Positions 47,091 to 59,485 of a DNA stretch of 64,000 nt are shown in pieces; the stretch's first letter is position 1, and each line of letters starts with the position of its first letter. A program made the translations under genes and the position numbers. The notes beneath the pieces are model-generated. The model saw only the letters and a program-made list of their open reading frames with translations, ran no database searches and was not told where the DNA came from. The DNA is from Cavia porcellus (lineage: Eukaryota > Chordata > Mammalia > Rodentia > Caviidae), in the NCBI RefSeq assembly GCF_034190915.1, contig NW_026947506.1, positions 9,857,501 through 9,921,500 on the forward strand, in the 5' to 3' direction.

Positions 47091-48350
47091 ATCAGAAAAT
47101 GAGCCTCTCTGAAATATGCTGTTCACACAATGGAATATATCAAAGCGAAGAAGAGAAGAATGAGGATCTCAAAGGAGAATGGAAGAGCAAGAGACAAACT
47201 TCAGTGTAGAAGGAGAAAGTAGTCTTCACCTTCTCCAGGAATCAGGACTCTGACTGGGAAGAGTGGTTCACACCTGAAGACTCACAGTGACTGCTGCTAA
47301 CCCAAGACAGCTCCACAAAGAGACAGAATAATGTCAGGGAGTGGTGGTCATGGAGGAATGCATTGGGTGGTGATGAGTACTGCAAGATCAAACATCCTGT
47401 GAGAGAAGGCCATTGGCTAGGAGCCATCTTGGAATGGGACCAACTGAGCTCAGAACTGAGAACAATTGCTGGTTCCATCTACTAGCTCCCAACTGAGTTC
47501 AAGCCCACAAAAAGTGAGTTGACTACTGCAGGGTGAACAGGTATGGCTCCACCTACATGGCCAGAAAACAGCCTGAACTTCAGGGGAAGTAAAGGTGCAG
47601 GCTTGCTGATACTACCCACCACCCTGCCACAAAGCTACTGCTGGTTTACTGGGATGAAACAACACTGATCTGAACTCTGTCCACACATTGTCCACTAGTG
47701 ACACCATAGATAAACCTTGATGTAGACGTATTTTTTCTTTTTTTCTTTTTTTTTTTTTTTTGGTCTTTTTTTCCTTCATTGTTTGATCCTACATGAGTGT
47801 GACTGTGGTTTTCAGTTATTTTGTGGGTGATTTTCTGTTCTGTTATGCCTTTTATTTCACCTTTCTTTCTTTCCCTGCTGTCTTCTGCACCAGTTTCTCT
47901 AAGTTTGCGTGATCCTCCTTGTCATCTAGCCTTGTTTTTAATTTCTTTCTTTTCCTCTATTTGTCTATCTTCCCCTATTCCCTTTTAACTTTTCTTCTCT
48001 GAGGATAAAATTGGAATTGTTCATCCTGCAGTATTAAAGCAAGGGAACAAGGCCCTGAAAAATAAAATCAGAAATAATTTCTCAGACAACTGCAGAGATG
48101 GTATTCACAATGAAAAACATGCATAGTGACTCTAGAACATATACAGATTTTAAATAAGAGGAACTTAGGAAAATGTTGGAAATCGTGAATGCTCAGCATA
48201 GGAAAAAACAATGGAATCCATAGAACAGATTCAAGCAGATATCCAGGAGACTAAAAACTCCACTGAAAGTATCTGCAGCAAAATAAATCAATGTGAGGAC
48301 AGAAACTCAGACATAGAAGACAGACTTTTTAAAGTAACTGTCCAAATCTT
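47091..48350 (+). mobile_element. Old L1 5' UTR/ORF1 fragment (tentative)
   Basis: The clear part is 48205-48330: ATGGAATCCATAGAACAGA through CAGATATCCAGGAGACTAAA and GACAGAAACTCAGACATAGA, the ORF1 coiled-coil region. The sequence before it (47170-48080), with a long T tract at about 47726-47770, may be the matching 5' UTR but I cannot confirm it. No open frame. Confidence 0.5.
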
Positions 48351-48830
48351 TGCACAACATTCTACTATTCCTTTGTCTCTACCTCTTTGATATGCAGGAA
48401 ATCTGTCAAAATGAAATTATCTTCTCCAAGACTGTGTAATGCTTTTTCATTTTCTTAATGATGTCTTTCAATAACTGTAACCCAATTAAAAGTTTTATAT
48501 GTCTTGGTAACAAAATTTTTACCTCTCTCCAAGGACATTAAAATACTTAGGTTTGTTTTCTTCTAGAAACTTATTTGTCATATCATTTACATTTATCTCT
48601 GAAGCCTCCCAGAAATTTCTCCCTGTTTTTCTTTTTGATATGATGTGGGGTAGGGATCAAGATGTATTTGTATTTCCTCTTTATGAATATCCATACAGAA
48701 AAAAACCATAGGACTAGCTTTCCTACTGGACTTTCTTGTAGTAGTATTTGCAGGAGGAATTGTTTCCATTTTTACTTTCAAAATTTTCATCCATATTTTT
48801 AAATGGTTTCTCATTGGTGAGAATTTTAAA
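48351..48830 (-). mobile_element. Old L1 ORF2 fragment, antisense
   Basis: GATATGATGTGGGGTAGGGA and TATGAATATCCATACAG (48640-48700) are the antisense form of a well-known L1 ORF2 stretch. Flanked on both sides by plus-strand L1 text, so this locus is rearranged. Confidence 0.62.
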
Positions 48831-49165
48831 ATATCACCATCATGGAACTCACTACAGAGATTTATCAAAGAATTGAAATTAGAAATTCCATATAACCCAG
48901 CTATCCTCATTTGGTATTTTTACCCCAAAATTTAAGTTAACATCCTAAAATGATACATGCTTACCAATGTTTATAGCAGCAAAATTCATAATAGCTAAAT
49001 CCTGGAAGCAGCCTGTATACTTATAAACAGATAACTAGATAAAGAAAATATGGGAACTATATATAATGGAATACCACTTGGCTATAAAGAATGAAAAATT
49101 TGAGACATTTGTAGGAAAATAGATGCACCTGGAAAGTATAATGTTTGGTGAAATGAACTAGACAT
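48831..49165 (+). mobile_element. Old L1M ORF2 3' fragment
   Basis: CACTACAGAGATTTATCAAA, TTTATAGCAGCAAAATTCAT and ATGGAATACCACTTGGCTAT are late ORF2 landmarks seen in every L1 here (e.g. 12825-12940). Stops throughout. Confidence 0.8.
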
Positions 49166-49169
49166 GCAC

Positions 49170-49250
49170 AGTGACAGAGAACTTGTCTACCATGCACAGC
49201 TCCCTGGCTTAATTCCCAGCATGCATGCATAAATAAATAAATAATAGCAA
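49170..49250 (+). mobile_element. tRNA-derived SINE, decayed
   Basis: ACTTGTCTACCATGCACAGC and TTAATTCCCAGCATGCATGC followed by (ATAA)n. Resembles the older tRNA-Ala type rodent SINE. Weak boundaries. Confidence 0.5.
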
Positions 49251-49820
49251 CAGGGGAATATTGTGAACATTTCTACGCACATATTCACATCTTAGATGAA
49301 ATTAACAGTTTCATTGAATACTAAAAGTCATCATAATTTACCTGAAGAGAGATAGACAACCCAAACAAGATTACATTGGTTAACATAGTTGAATCTGTAG
49401 TTACAAAGCTTCCAAAACACTTTCACTTTTACACAGCTTGGAAATCATTGCTCACAAGCTCACAAGAAAATTCTGACAACAGCCACAAAAGACCTAAATG
49501 TCAACAACTTGCCTGGAATGTGAGAGAACAAAGATTCCTATGGCCTCAGGGTCTAGGGATAGGCCCATCTGCAGATAGAGTCTTGAGTGTGGTCAGTATG
49601 GACATGTGAATGGCTATTCACTGACTGCTGGAGACTGAGTGTGAAGAAACTAATGAGTAAGAGATGACTGGGGACTGCACAGCTGGGAGGTGCTCTGTAC
49701 TTCTGAGGGCTTTCCCTTGAGGAACCCCACAGGATTCCCACAGTATTACAGACAGCTATGTGAAGTGGAACTATTCTAGGTAGTCAGACAGGATTAGGCC
49801 CTTGAGAGAGTCAATACAAG
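49251..49820. other. No gene recognised
   Basis: Unassigned sequence. The frame at 49376-49609 is not protein-like. Confidence 0.4.
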
Positions 49821-49833
49821 AGATAAAACTATG

Positions 49834-49919
49834 GGGGCTGGGGATTTAGCTCAGCAGCATAAGCACCTGCCTTGCAAGCAGGTGGTCATGAGTTCGATCC
49901 CCAGTACCGATAAAAAAAT
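49834..49919 (+). mobile_element. ID/BC1-type SINE with perfect target duplication
   Basis: GGGGCTGGGGATTTAGCTCA (A box region) and GAGTTCGATCC (B box, 49890-49900), then CCCAGTACCGATAAAAAAAT. Flanked by AGATAAAACTATG at 49821-49833 and 49920-49932, 13 of 13 matching. A young copy of the same subfamily as the one at 19389. Confidence 0.95.
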
Positions 49920-49947
49920 AGATAAAACTATGATTGGAGGTGCATCT

Positions 49948-50336
49948 GTTGGAAAGCAAACATTAAATATGGAATGACCAGCACGACATACCTCCCCAAG
50001 AGATGAAATAAGTGGTAACAGCTGGTCTAATGAAGTCTAGATAGACATCAGTCACATAATGGGTGATCAAGACCTTTGGACCCAACCCTTCCTGAAAAGT
50101 TCTTTGTTCTTTCCATGTATGCTTGTTACGTGACTTACTTGACCATTGGATCAATATTACCTAAGCATCTATACTTATAATCTGACTGGTTGATCATAGC
50201 TTTAATCCACCATTTACCCACCTTGCGATTTTGCTCTATAAAACTTCCTCTGTGAAGTAGGCTCATTGGCAACCCACTTGGGACCTCTCAGGAGCTGTCT
50301 CTCAATAAATATTTCTTAATTTTCACCATGCTAACA
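49948..50336 (+). mobile_element. Possible solo LTR
   Basis: Ends with a promoter and terminator arrangement typical of LTRs: CTATAAAA (50236-50243), then TCTCTCAATAAATATTTCTT with AATAAA at 50304. It could run TGTTGG (49948) to CTAACA (50336). I saw no target duplication and cannot name the family. Confidence 0.4.
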
Positions 50337-50374
50337 TTAATATAAAGAAATCTGAGTAGCTATGTTAGTTTAAG

Positions 50375-50735
50375 ATAATGTAGATTTTAAGCAGGGAGAA
50401 TTACCATGGAAAAAGATGTCAATTCTCAAAGTTACATAACAATACTTAACCTATGTAACCTAACAACAGGGCATCCAAGAATTGAGAGCAAATTAGAAAG
50501 ATATAATATACATAATCAGAATATAGAAAAAGAAGAAAGAGAATGGAACCAGCAAGATAGCTGAAGTAGTAATCGCTGAGAACTTTTAAACAGAATTCTC
50601 TATCCAGGAACATGAGTTCTTTTCACTGGCTCATGCCATTTACTTTTCTGAGTATTGTAATTTTCACTGTAGAGATCTTTCATTTCCTAAAGTTAATTCC
50701 TAAATACTTAACTATGTGATCATCACCAAAGGATC
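50375..50735. mobile_element. Old L1M fragments, both strands
   Basis: 50375-50520 reads like plus-strand L1 endonuclease sequence (TAGATTTTAAGCAGGGAGAA, CTATGTAACCTAACAACAGG). 50660-50735 (AGATCTTTCATTTCCTAAAG, TTAATTCCTAAATACTTA) reads like antisense ORF2. No frame. Confidence 0.5.
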
Positions 50736-50904
50736 CAAAAACATACACTTGAGGAAAGGTACCTCCCTCCTTCCTATCATCCATCCTTTTATTTGTGCTT
50801 TATTTATAATTTTAGTTTATCATGTAAGAGAAACCTTGTGGTAGTGAAGTTAGTATGTAATTTTCCCTGTAAGAGAAGGGAATACTGTCAAAAATAAACC
50901 TTCA

Positions 50905-51165
50905 GGACATGATGTTAGGTGAAATACACCAGTCACAGAAGACAAATACTACATGACTCAGCTTACGTAGTCAAACTCATGGAACTCATGGAAGCAGAAA
51001 GTAGATGGATGTTTGCAGTGGTTGGGGGACAGGGAAAGTTATTGTTCACAGGTACAAAGTTCTGATAGCGAAAGATTGAAACATTCTAGAGATTCAACAC
51101 TGTGCTTGTCACTAACAATTCAGTATGCTTAAAATTTGTATAGCTGGGAGGTCTCATGTCATCTA
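50905..51165 (+). mobile_element. Old L1M 3'-end fragment
   Basis: GATGTTAGGTGAAATACACC, ACAGAAGACAAATACTACAT and GGTTGGGGGACAGGG are the classic L1M end-of-ORF2/3' UTR pattern. It is the sense counterpart of the fragment at 655-1210. Confidence 0.8.
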
Positions 51166-52539
51166 TTAAAATAAAGCAAGGAAAACAAAACAAAGAAAAT
51201 CTTGAATTCCTAGGGTTAAGAAAGGCTCTGGAATTTGAGGAAGAGATCACTGGTTCCCACGCTTCTCCTGGCTCCCATGCCTCACCGATTGAGGGCTGCT
51301 TCTTGGCATGGGGTCTGGTAAGTCCCTTGTATCATAGGCATCCCTGCCACAGAGAGGAGCAGGTTTCCATGACAATGGGCAGAGCTCTTGGATGCAGAGG
51401 AAAGGGAAGCACACACTTTCAGTGGAGAATCATAATCACTATGAGAAGCATTCACTGCAACGGAGGGCAAACTCAGAATCCAGTAAGAATCTCCTGCAAC
51501 AAACAGTGGTGGGTGATGTGGTGAGGGGCACCACATACTCGGAGAGGCGGGTGTATCCTGCTCCCTGTATTTCCTCCGGTAACTCTAATGCTATATGCAG
51601 TGTGCTCATGACCGGACTCTCAGTAGTCACAATCTACTGAGGATCACTATATGTTAAAAAGCTGGTCTGGCCATTGTGGTACACATCCATAATTCCAGCA
51701 TTGTGGGCTGAGGCAGTGGAATCCTAAGAAAAATGGTTGAAGAGTCTTTTGAATATTCTTGTACCATCTGAGGGGTGGGAGTAGGGCTGTTGAGATTATT
51801 CATTACAGAGAAGACTTTACTCATTTCCTCCTCTGTTCTACTTTGTTGACATTAACCAAGGTTAGATACATTTCACCATGGCTCCTCTTCCCTTGGCCCT
51901 GGATTTTTTTCTTTTGCAGTTAATGACAGTGTATATCTGTAGCAGTGATCTCTTCCTCAAATTCCAGATTTATAGATCTAAACATTCACTTTACATCTTT
52001 GCTAGTGCATTACACAGATTTCTCTAATTTAGAATGTATGAAGAGTGTAACTTGGTTTTCTCTACCACTTCCAAAATCAGACCCCCTCTTTCCAAAGCCA
52101 ATCATCGACCATCTACATGTCAGCAAATGACACCATGTATTTCTAGTTTCTTAAGCCAGGAATCATGATAGAATGAATTTGGCCATTGCTGCCCCTACCA
52201 TCTCCCCCTATACCCTATGTCATTAATCATAATTTTAAAATTTGTCATTGATTTGGTTGCTTAGTTTTTCTGTCTCTCCATTATCATATAAGCTTTGTGA
52301 GGAAAGGGGCAGTATTTTTCTTCTTTCCCACTATTGTGTTAGAGTATAAGGAGTGTAGTAAAGTGAACATACAAACAGAAAGATTCACAGGTTTACCATG
52401 GACACACCTGTCAGTCAACTTACTTACAAGCATTTGCCACAAGATGCACAATTTTCTAGTGGGGCATAATTAGACACATCTCTTGGGTGGAAGGAGTTCT
52501 CTGAGCCACCCAGGGGTTATTACTGTTCTCTTTGCCTAC
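51166..52539. other. No gene; minor SINE and L2-like traces
   Basis: 51668-51725 (GGCCATTGTGGTACACATCC to GGCTGAGGCAGTGGAATCCT) looks like the left end of a B1-type SINE on the plus strand. 52270-52365 (TAAGCTTTGTGAGGAAAGGG and following) resembles an L2 3' end. The 122-residue frame at 51156-51524 has no recognisable domain and overlaps a frame on the other strand. Confidence 0.4.
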
Positions 52540-52547
52540 AGAAAGGA
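52540..52547. repeat. Left target duplication of L1-D
   Basis: AGAAAGGA, repeated at 59478-59485 after the A-rich tail. Confidence 0.75.
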
Positions 52548-53177
52548 CCACCCAGGTTCAAGGAAAGTCACCCAGGTGGTGTGGGGTTAGGGGAAGTCCT
52601 GTGGCCTATACAAGCATAGACACCAGGTGGAGTTCCAAGCAAGCAGGTGGGCACACACTGTCCCTAGAGCCCAGCCTGCTTGGGACGCTCGCATCATCTG
52701 GGGGCAGTAGAAGGGCTGGGCAGGTATGGGGTGCCTGCATCTGCCTCACTGTGTGTCTGGAGGACTGTGGATTTCTAAGCAAGCAGGAGAGCATCGCCAG
52801 TTCAAGAGGCCCTGCATCCTGAGAAAACTGCCCCGTGCACTCTCCCCCAAGCTCAGCTTGTTTGGGACCCTCGAGCCTTCCAGGTGCAGTGAAACAACTA
52901 GGCAGGTCAGAGGAGCCTACATCCACCTCCCCATTCTGGCTGCACTAGGACAACTGTGGAGTTCCAAGCAAGCAGGCAAGCATAAACTGTCCCTGGAGCC
53001 CAGCCTGTTTGAGACTGTGGAGTTCTAAGCAAGCAGGCTAGTGCCATGTTTTCCAGAGGCCCAGCAGGCTGGGGAAACTGGGTGCCAGAGTCCCAGGAGC
53101 TGCGACCATGAAAGTGGGCTTCCAACAGACCCTAAGGAAGCTTATCAATAACACTTGAAACACAGAAATATAGGAAA
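52548..53177 (+). promoter_or_regulatory. 5' UTR of L1-D
   Basis: GC-rich with irregular repeats: GTTCCAAGCAAGCAGG at 52631 and 52963, TTCTAAGCAAGCAGG at 52771 and 53023, and CTTCCAGGTGCAGTGAA (52879), which is also in the 261-bp monomers. It looks like a scrambled relative of those monomers. Confidence 0.65.
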
Positions 53178-54218
53178 ATGACAAAACGAAAGAACAAAAT
53201 TACAACCTCAAACCTCTAGCCCATCTCAAGAAACCCTAGGAGTGATGTATATAGAAGAAAATATATGGTAGACACCTCAAATATTGGACATAATAACTAC
53301 TGAAATAAACAAGCAACTCTGGGAAACTTTTAAAGGAATTCAAACTCGAAATGAGATCCCAGGTAAAAGAAGAAATGATAAAAGATGCTGAATATATCTA
53401 AAGAAAACACAGTTAAAAAATTGGAGGAACTAAACAAAAAGATATAATCCCTAGGTGAGCAATATAAGAAACAAACAGAATACATAAAGCAGATGCACAG
53501 AGATATACAGGAAATCAAAAACTCCACTGAAAGCTGTAAAAACCGCCTCAATCAAAGTGAAGATAGAATTTCAGACGTTGAAGACAAGATTGCAGCTAGT
53601 GAACAGGAAAGGAAAGATATTTTAAAAATAGCAACCAATCAGGAAATAACAATTCAACAACTGCAAGATGATGCAAAGAAAAACAACCTAAGATTGATAG
53701 GGATTAATGAAAGAGAAGAGGACAACACAAAGGACGTCAAGAGGATATTTAGAAAAGTAATAGCTGAAATTTTCCAAGCATGAGATCAGAAAGGAACATC
53801 AGGTTCAGTGAAGTTTATAGAATTCCAAATAGTCATACCAAAATAAAACTACACCCAGACATATAATAATCACCATTCCAGAAATTTAGCAGAAGAATAG
53901 ATTAATAAAAGCTGTCAGAAAGGAAAGACAAATAACATATAAAGGAAAACCCATTAGAATCACAGCAGACTTCAAGCACAAACAATAAAGTCAAGAAGAG
54001 CATGGAGTGAAGTATTTCAGATCGTAAAGGAAAATGATTTCCAACCTAGACTGATGTACCATGCAAAACTATGCTTCAAAATTGATGGTGAAATAAGATA
54101 CTTCTATGACAAAGAACATCTGAAGATCTTCATGATCACCAAGCCAACCCTGAAAAAAGTATTGAAAGACAGTTTACATACACAAAGGAAAAAACCACTA
54201 ACCAAAGCAGATAATTAA
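53178..54218 (+). pseudogene. L1 ORF1 (L1-D), broken
   Basis: Starts at ATG 53178 (MTKRKNKITTS...). The best frame is 53493-53783, with the coiled coil (EDRISDVEDKIAASEQERKD) and RRM (KNNLRLIGINEREED). A TAA at 53446-53448, shifts near 53335-53390 and at 53774, and further indels near 53975 break it. The final codons match the other copies (ADN, then TAA). Confidence 0.87.
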
Positions 54219-54237
54219 ACAGAACAGAAAAATAAAG

Positions 54238-57200
54238 ATGCAACAGCAGAAAGATAACATGTCAACAATAAAACAACATATAACAGTTATAACGATTAAT
54301 GTAAATGGTCTCAATGCACCAATTAAAAGAAACAGACTAGCAGAATGGATCAAAAAACAAAATCCAACCATATGCTGTTTACAAGAAACCCATCTAACCC
54401 ACAAGGATATTCACAGACTGAAAGTCAAAGGATGGAAAACAATACTTCATGCAACAGGAATCAAAAAAAAAAAAAGCAGGAGTAGCCATTCTGTTTGCAG
54501 TCAATGTGAACTTTAAACCAACAATGACCAGAAAAGGCAAAGAAGATCACTACATACTCGTTAGGGGAAAACTCCAAGAGGAAGAGATGACTATCTTAAA
54601 TATATATGCACCAATTCCAGAGCACACAGTTACATAAAACAAGTATTAACACAAATGAAAAATCAAATTATCAGTAGCACAACTGTAACAGGAGACCTTA
54701 ACACACCATTGACACCAAGGGACAGAGCAACCAGACAGAAAATGAGCAAAGAAATAACAGAACTGAATCACACCTGTGAACAAATGGACTTGATAGACAT
54801 ATACAGAATGTTTTACCCAATAAAATCAGAATACACATCCCTCTCAGCAGTACATGGTGCATTCTCTAAAATACAGCATATATTAGCTCACAGAACATAC
54901 TTAAATAAATGCAAAAGAGTTGAAATCATCCTTTGCACGTTACCAGATCATAGTGCTTTGAAATTAGAAATTAATGATAAAAGATACTGCAAAAATCCCA
55001 CAAACACATGAAAACTGAAAAACACACTCTTGAGTAATCAGTGGGTCACAGGGGAAATTAAAGAAGAAATTAAAAAACACCTACAAGAAAATGAAAATAC
55101 AAATACAACTTACCAGAATCTGTGGGATGCAATGAAAACCATCCTCAGAGGAAAATTTATTGCACTGAGTTCCCACATCAGGAAAACAGAATGAATACAA
55201 ATAAATAACCTGATGCTACACCTAAAACATCTAGAAAAAGAAGAGCTAGTCAAGCCCAAAGCCAAAACAAGAGAGGAAATTATAAAAATCAGAGCAGAAA
55301 TCAATGCAATAGAGACTAAGAAAACAATCCAAAGAATCAACGAATCAAAGAGTTGGTTCTTTGAAAGAATAAATAAAATTGAAAAGCCCCTATCCAACCT
55401 TATTTTAAAAAGGGAAGAAAAAGCTCAAATTCATCCAATAAGAAATGAAAAAGGTGAAATCACTACAGTCTCTATAGAAATATAGAAGATAATCAACACC
55501 TATTTACAAAACCTCTACTCTCAAAGATTTGATAACACAGAATAGACAGATTCTTAGAAACATATGAAGTACCAAAGCTAGATCAAGAGCATGTAAAACT
55601 GCTGAATAACCCAATCTCCGTTAATGAATTTGAAATGTAATTAAGTCCTTACCTACAAAGAAGAGCCCAGGCCCAGACGGATTCACTGCAGAATTCTACA
55701 AGAAATACAAAGAAGACCTAATGCCAACACTCCTCAAACTCTTCAATCAAATTGAAAAGGAAGCAATCCTTCCTACGTCATTCCTGGAAGCAAATATTAC
55801 TCTAGTACCAAAACCTGAGAAAGACCCAACTAAAAAAGAGAACTATAGACCAATCTCCCTAATGAACACAGATGCAAAAATCCTCAGTAAAATATTGGCA
55901 AATAGGATGCAGCAAATCATCAAGAAGATCATACACCATGCCAAGTGGGATTCATCCCAGGCATGCAGGAATGGTTCAACATAGATAAATCAATAAATGT
56001 AATCTACCATATCAATAAAGCCAAAAGTAAGAATCACATGATTATTTCTATAGATGCAGAAAAAGCATTTGATAAGGTCCATCAATCATTCATGATAAGA
56101 ACTTTACAGAAAATTGGAATAGATGGTCTTTACCTCAATATAATAAAGGTCATCTATAACAAACCAACAGCCAGTATCATTCTAGATGGCCAAAGATTGA
56201 AGGCCTTTACTTTAAAATCAGGCACAAGACAAGGATGTCCTTTATTGCCACTCCTATTTAAAATAGTACTGGAGATACTAGCCAGAGCAATTAGACAAGA
56301 CAGAGAAATAAAAGGGGTAAAGATAGGAACAGAAGAAGTTAAATTATCTTTGTTTGCAGATGACATGATACTCTACATAGAAGACCCCCTAAACTCCATT
56401 GAAAGACACTTAGATATAATAAATAAATTCAGTAACATAGCTGGATACAAAATCAATACTCAAAAATCAATAGCGTTCCTGTACACTAACAACAAAGTCA
56501 CAGACAGAGAAATAAGAGAAGTCACACCCTTCACACTAGCAACCAAAAAAATGAAATATTTAGGAATTACTCTTATGAAAGAAGTGAAAGACCTATACAG
56601 GGAAAAGTATAATACACTGAAAAAAGAAACTGGAAGATGATCTCAGAAAATGGAAAGACATTCTTTGCTCATAGATAGGAAGAATAAACATTGTGAAAAT
56701 GGCCATTCTCCCAAAACTGTTATACAGATTCAATGCAATCCCAATAAAAATACCAGCAAAATACCTCATAGATCTAGAGAAATCACTCCTAAGTTTCATC
56801 TGGAAGGAAAAGAGACCTAGAATAGCAAAAACAGTTCTAAGCAACAAAGGCAAAGCAGGAGGCATCAAAATCCCTGACTTGAAGTCATACTATAAAGCAA
56901 CTGTAGTAAAATCAACATGGTACTGGAATCAAAACAGAGCCAAAGATCAATGGAATAGATTAGAAGATACAACCACAACTACAAACACACTCAACCACCT
57001 TATCTTTGATAAAGGAGCCAAGCAGGTTCACTGGGAGAATGACAGTCTCTTTAATAAATGGTGTTGGAAAAACTGGCTTTCCATATGCCGAAAACTAGAC
57101 CCATGCCTATCCCCATGTAGTAAATTAAAATCTAAACGGATCAAAGATCTGAATATTAAAACAAAAACACTAAATCTATTGGAAGACAAATTGAGTAGAA

Positions 57201-58070
57201 ACCTTGAAGACATAGGGGTAGGTAGAGAATTCATGAACAGGACTCAAACCACACGGGAAATACTTCCCAGAATCAATAACTGGGACCACCTCTTATTAAA
57301 AAGTTTCTGCATGTCAAAAGAAATCTCCAGCATAGTGAAAAGAAAAACCACAAAATGGGAAAAAAATCTTAGTGAACTCTCCCTCAGACAAAGGACTTCT
57401 GTCTAAAACATACAAAGAATTTTAAAAAATCAGACCCACAAAATTCAAAGATCCAATCCAAAAATGGGCATCTGAGATGAATATACACTCTTCCGATGAA
57501 GAAATACAAATGGCCAATAAATACATGAAAAAATGTTCATCATCATTAATCATTAGAGAAATGCAAATTAAAACCACACTGAGATTTTATCTCACTCCTG
57601 AAAGAATGGCCAGGATCAAGAAAACTATCAACAACAAATTCTAGAGAGGCTGTGGGGAAAAAGGAACTCTCCTGCACTGTTGGTGGGAATATAGACTAGT
57701 CCAACCATTGTGGAGGTCAGTCTGGAGATTTCTCAAAAAGCTGGGGTTAGAAGTCCCATTTGTTCCAGCTATCCCACTTCTAGGCATATTCCCAGAAGAA
57801 CTTAAAGCATCATACCACAGTGATATATGTTCACCCATGTTTATAGTAGCACAATTTGTAATCATCAGATATTGGAAACCACCTAAGTTTCTATCAACTG
57901 AGGAATAGATAAAAAAGTTGTTGTATTTTTATACAATGCAGTACTACTCAGCTATAAAGAAGGATCACATTGAGATATTTATCAATAAATGGTTGCAGCT
58001 TGAGAGCATACTCATAAGTGAAATAAATCAAACTCACATGTATGAATACTGAATAGTTTCCCTAGTGTAA
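54238..58070 (+). pseudogene. L1 ORF2 (L1-D), broken
   Basis: Endonuclease start [18 protein letters not shown] and LQETHLTHKD, then an expanded A run near 54463-54475 shifts the frame. Further lesions include a Trp-to-TGA change near 55010 and shifts near 54610, 55545, 55635 and 55940. The reverse transcriptase piece 55945-56640 keeps [11 protein letters not shown] and [13 protein letters not shown]. 56693-57406 covers the region before the C-terminus. The Cys-rich motif has lost its first residues (a TAG near 57644). Confidence 0.88.
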
Positions 58071-59477
58071 GAAATGATTCAAATATATAAAAGTATGTGG
58101 TAATCATGATCCCCCATTATGTGTCTTTGAAGCCTTATAAAGCTTTCACTCTTTAATTCGAATGGCTTTATTCTGGGATGTTTGATGGTTTTGCCTGTGA
58201 TGATATGAACAGCTATTTTGAACAAAACAAGACATCATAATAGCTAGTGCTGATTTAATATCATCTTGTTTTGAAGTCCCACCAAACTGTTGTTGTTCTG
58301 TCTCCAATGGTTTTATCATGCTGTGTCTTATATTTTATTATATGTGATAGTATAAACAAAAATTTTTATAGAAAAAGACATAATATAGAAACCATTGATC
58401 ATTTTCCATTAGCTGGTTCTAAATAACCTGTAATACTTTCATCCTCTTGAATGGTTTCACATTTTCTTGATATGTTTGATGCTATAGTATAAGAAGGTAT
58501 ATTCAAATATTTCAAAGAAAGAGACACTATGGTAACTACTATTAAGTCGGGTTATCTTGTGGTGCAGCACTAGATTGCTGAAATTGTTATGCTTTGACCT
58601 GTAGTGTTACGTTGTTATGTCCTCTTTTATCTCAATCTCCCCATTTTTTTAAAAAAAATTAGTTTTTAATTTTTTTATTATTATTTTGTCAATTAAGGGA
58701 AGAAATAAAAAAATTAGCAGGATGTATTATAGTAACTTTTTTGATTTCCTATTAACTTGATTTGAAGCCCTATATTGCTCCCACCATCTTGTTTTGACTG
58801 ATTTTACTCTGTTCTGTTCTGTTTGATCATATCAATTTGGAGGGCATAGGCAACTACTTTGAAGGCAATAAGATTCACCATGATGCCCATTCTGGTTTGA
58901 CTATTATCTTCTTTTGAAGTCCTGTAATGTTTCCAATGTTTAGGTTTTATTCTTTACTGTTTTGTTCAATTTTATTATACCTAATGATATAGGCAATTCT
59001 TTTTAAGGAAGCAAGTGGCATTATGGTAACCATTGTTGATAACCTTGTTTTTACATTATGTACTATGTCTATCCTTTGTTTCGACTGACTGCTTTGTTTT
59101 GTCATATTTGATTTTATTCTCTTCCAAAAAAAGTAATAAGAACTATGGGAGTAATAAAACCCAAAATGTGTAAATGTTGTTGTAAAAAAGAGAGGAAACA
59201 AAAAGTCCTCCAAAGGATACAACTTCAAGTGTGTTTAAGTGTGTTAAGATAGATGACCATATTACTAGGTTTTTGTTGGATCATTGAAAACAACTGTTTG
59301 CAGTATCACTGTTTAAATGTCCACTTAGTATGCTTTAATCCTGTAACTTGAAGAACTATTTCTAAGATGACAATATGTAATCTATTAACTAGTGATTTCT
59401 TACTTTTTTTGTAATTCCGTATTACTTGTACCCTTATACTGTTTTGTTTTGTTTGTTTTTTCCTTTAAATAAATAAA
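58071..59477 (+). other. 3' UTR of L1-D
   Basis: About 1.4 kb, longer than that of L1-C, in the same order as other copies and including the segment near 58525-58640 that L1-B lacks. It also has the segment 58185-58480, shared with the outer and middle L1s but absent from L1-B and L1-C. Ends TTTAAATAAATAAAAGAAAG. Confidence 0.82.
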
Positions 59478-59485
59478 AGAAAGGA

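Larger units (their letters stand above)
52548..59477 (+). mobile_element. Near full-length L1 (L1-D)
   Basis: 6.93 kb: 5' UTR, ORF1, ORF2, 3' UTR ending TCCTTTAAATAAATAA, flanked by AGAAAGGA. Its ORFs are closer to L1-B and L1-C than the outer L1's are, but they carry many more lesions, so it is of intermediate age. Confidence 0.88.

Noticed and set aside
49834..49919. tRNA gene
   Set aside because: It has A and B boxes but no cloverleaf anticodon arm, an A-rich tail and a 13-bp target duplication: an ID SINE.
51156..51640. Overlapping frames of 82-122 residues
   Set aside because: Open on both strands with no family resemblance; probably chance.
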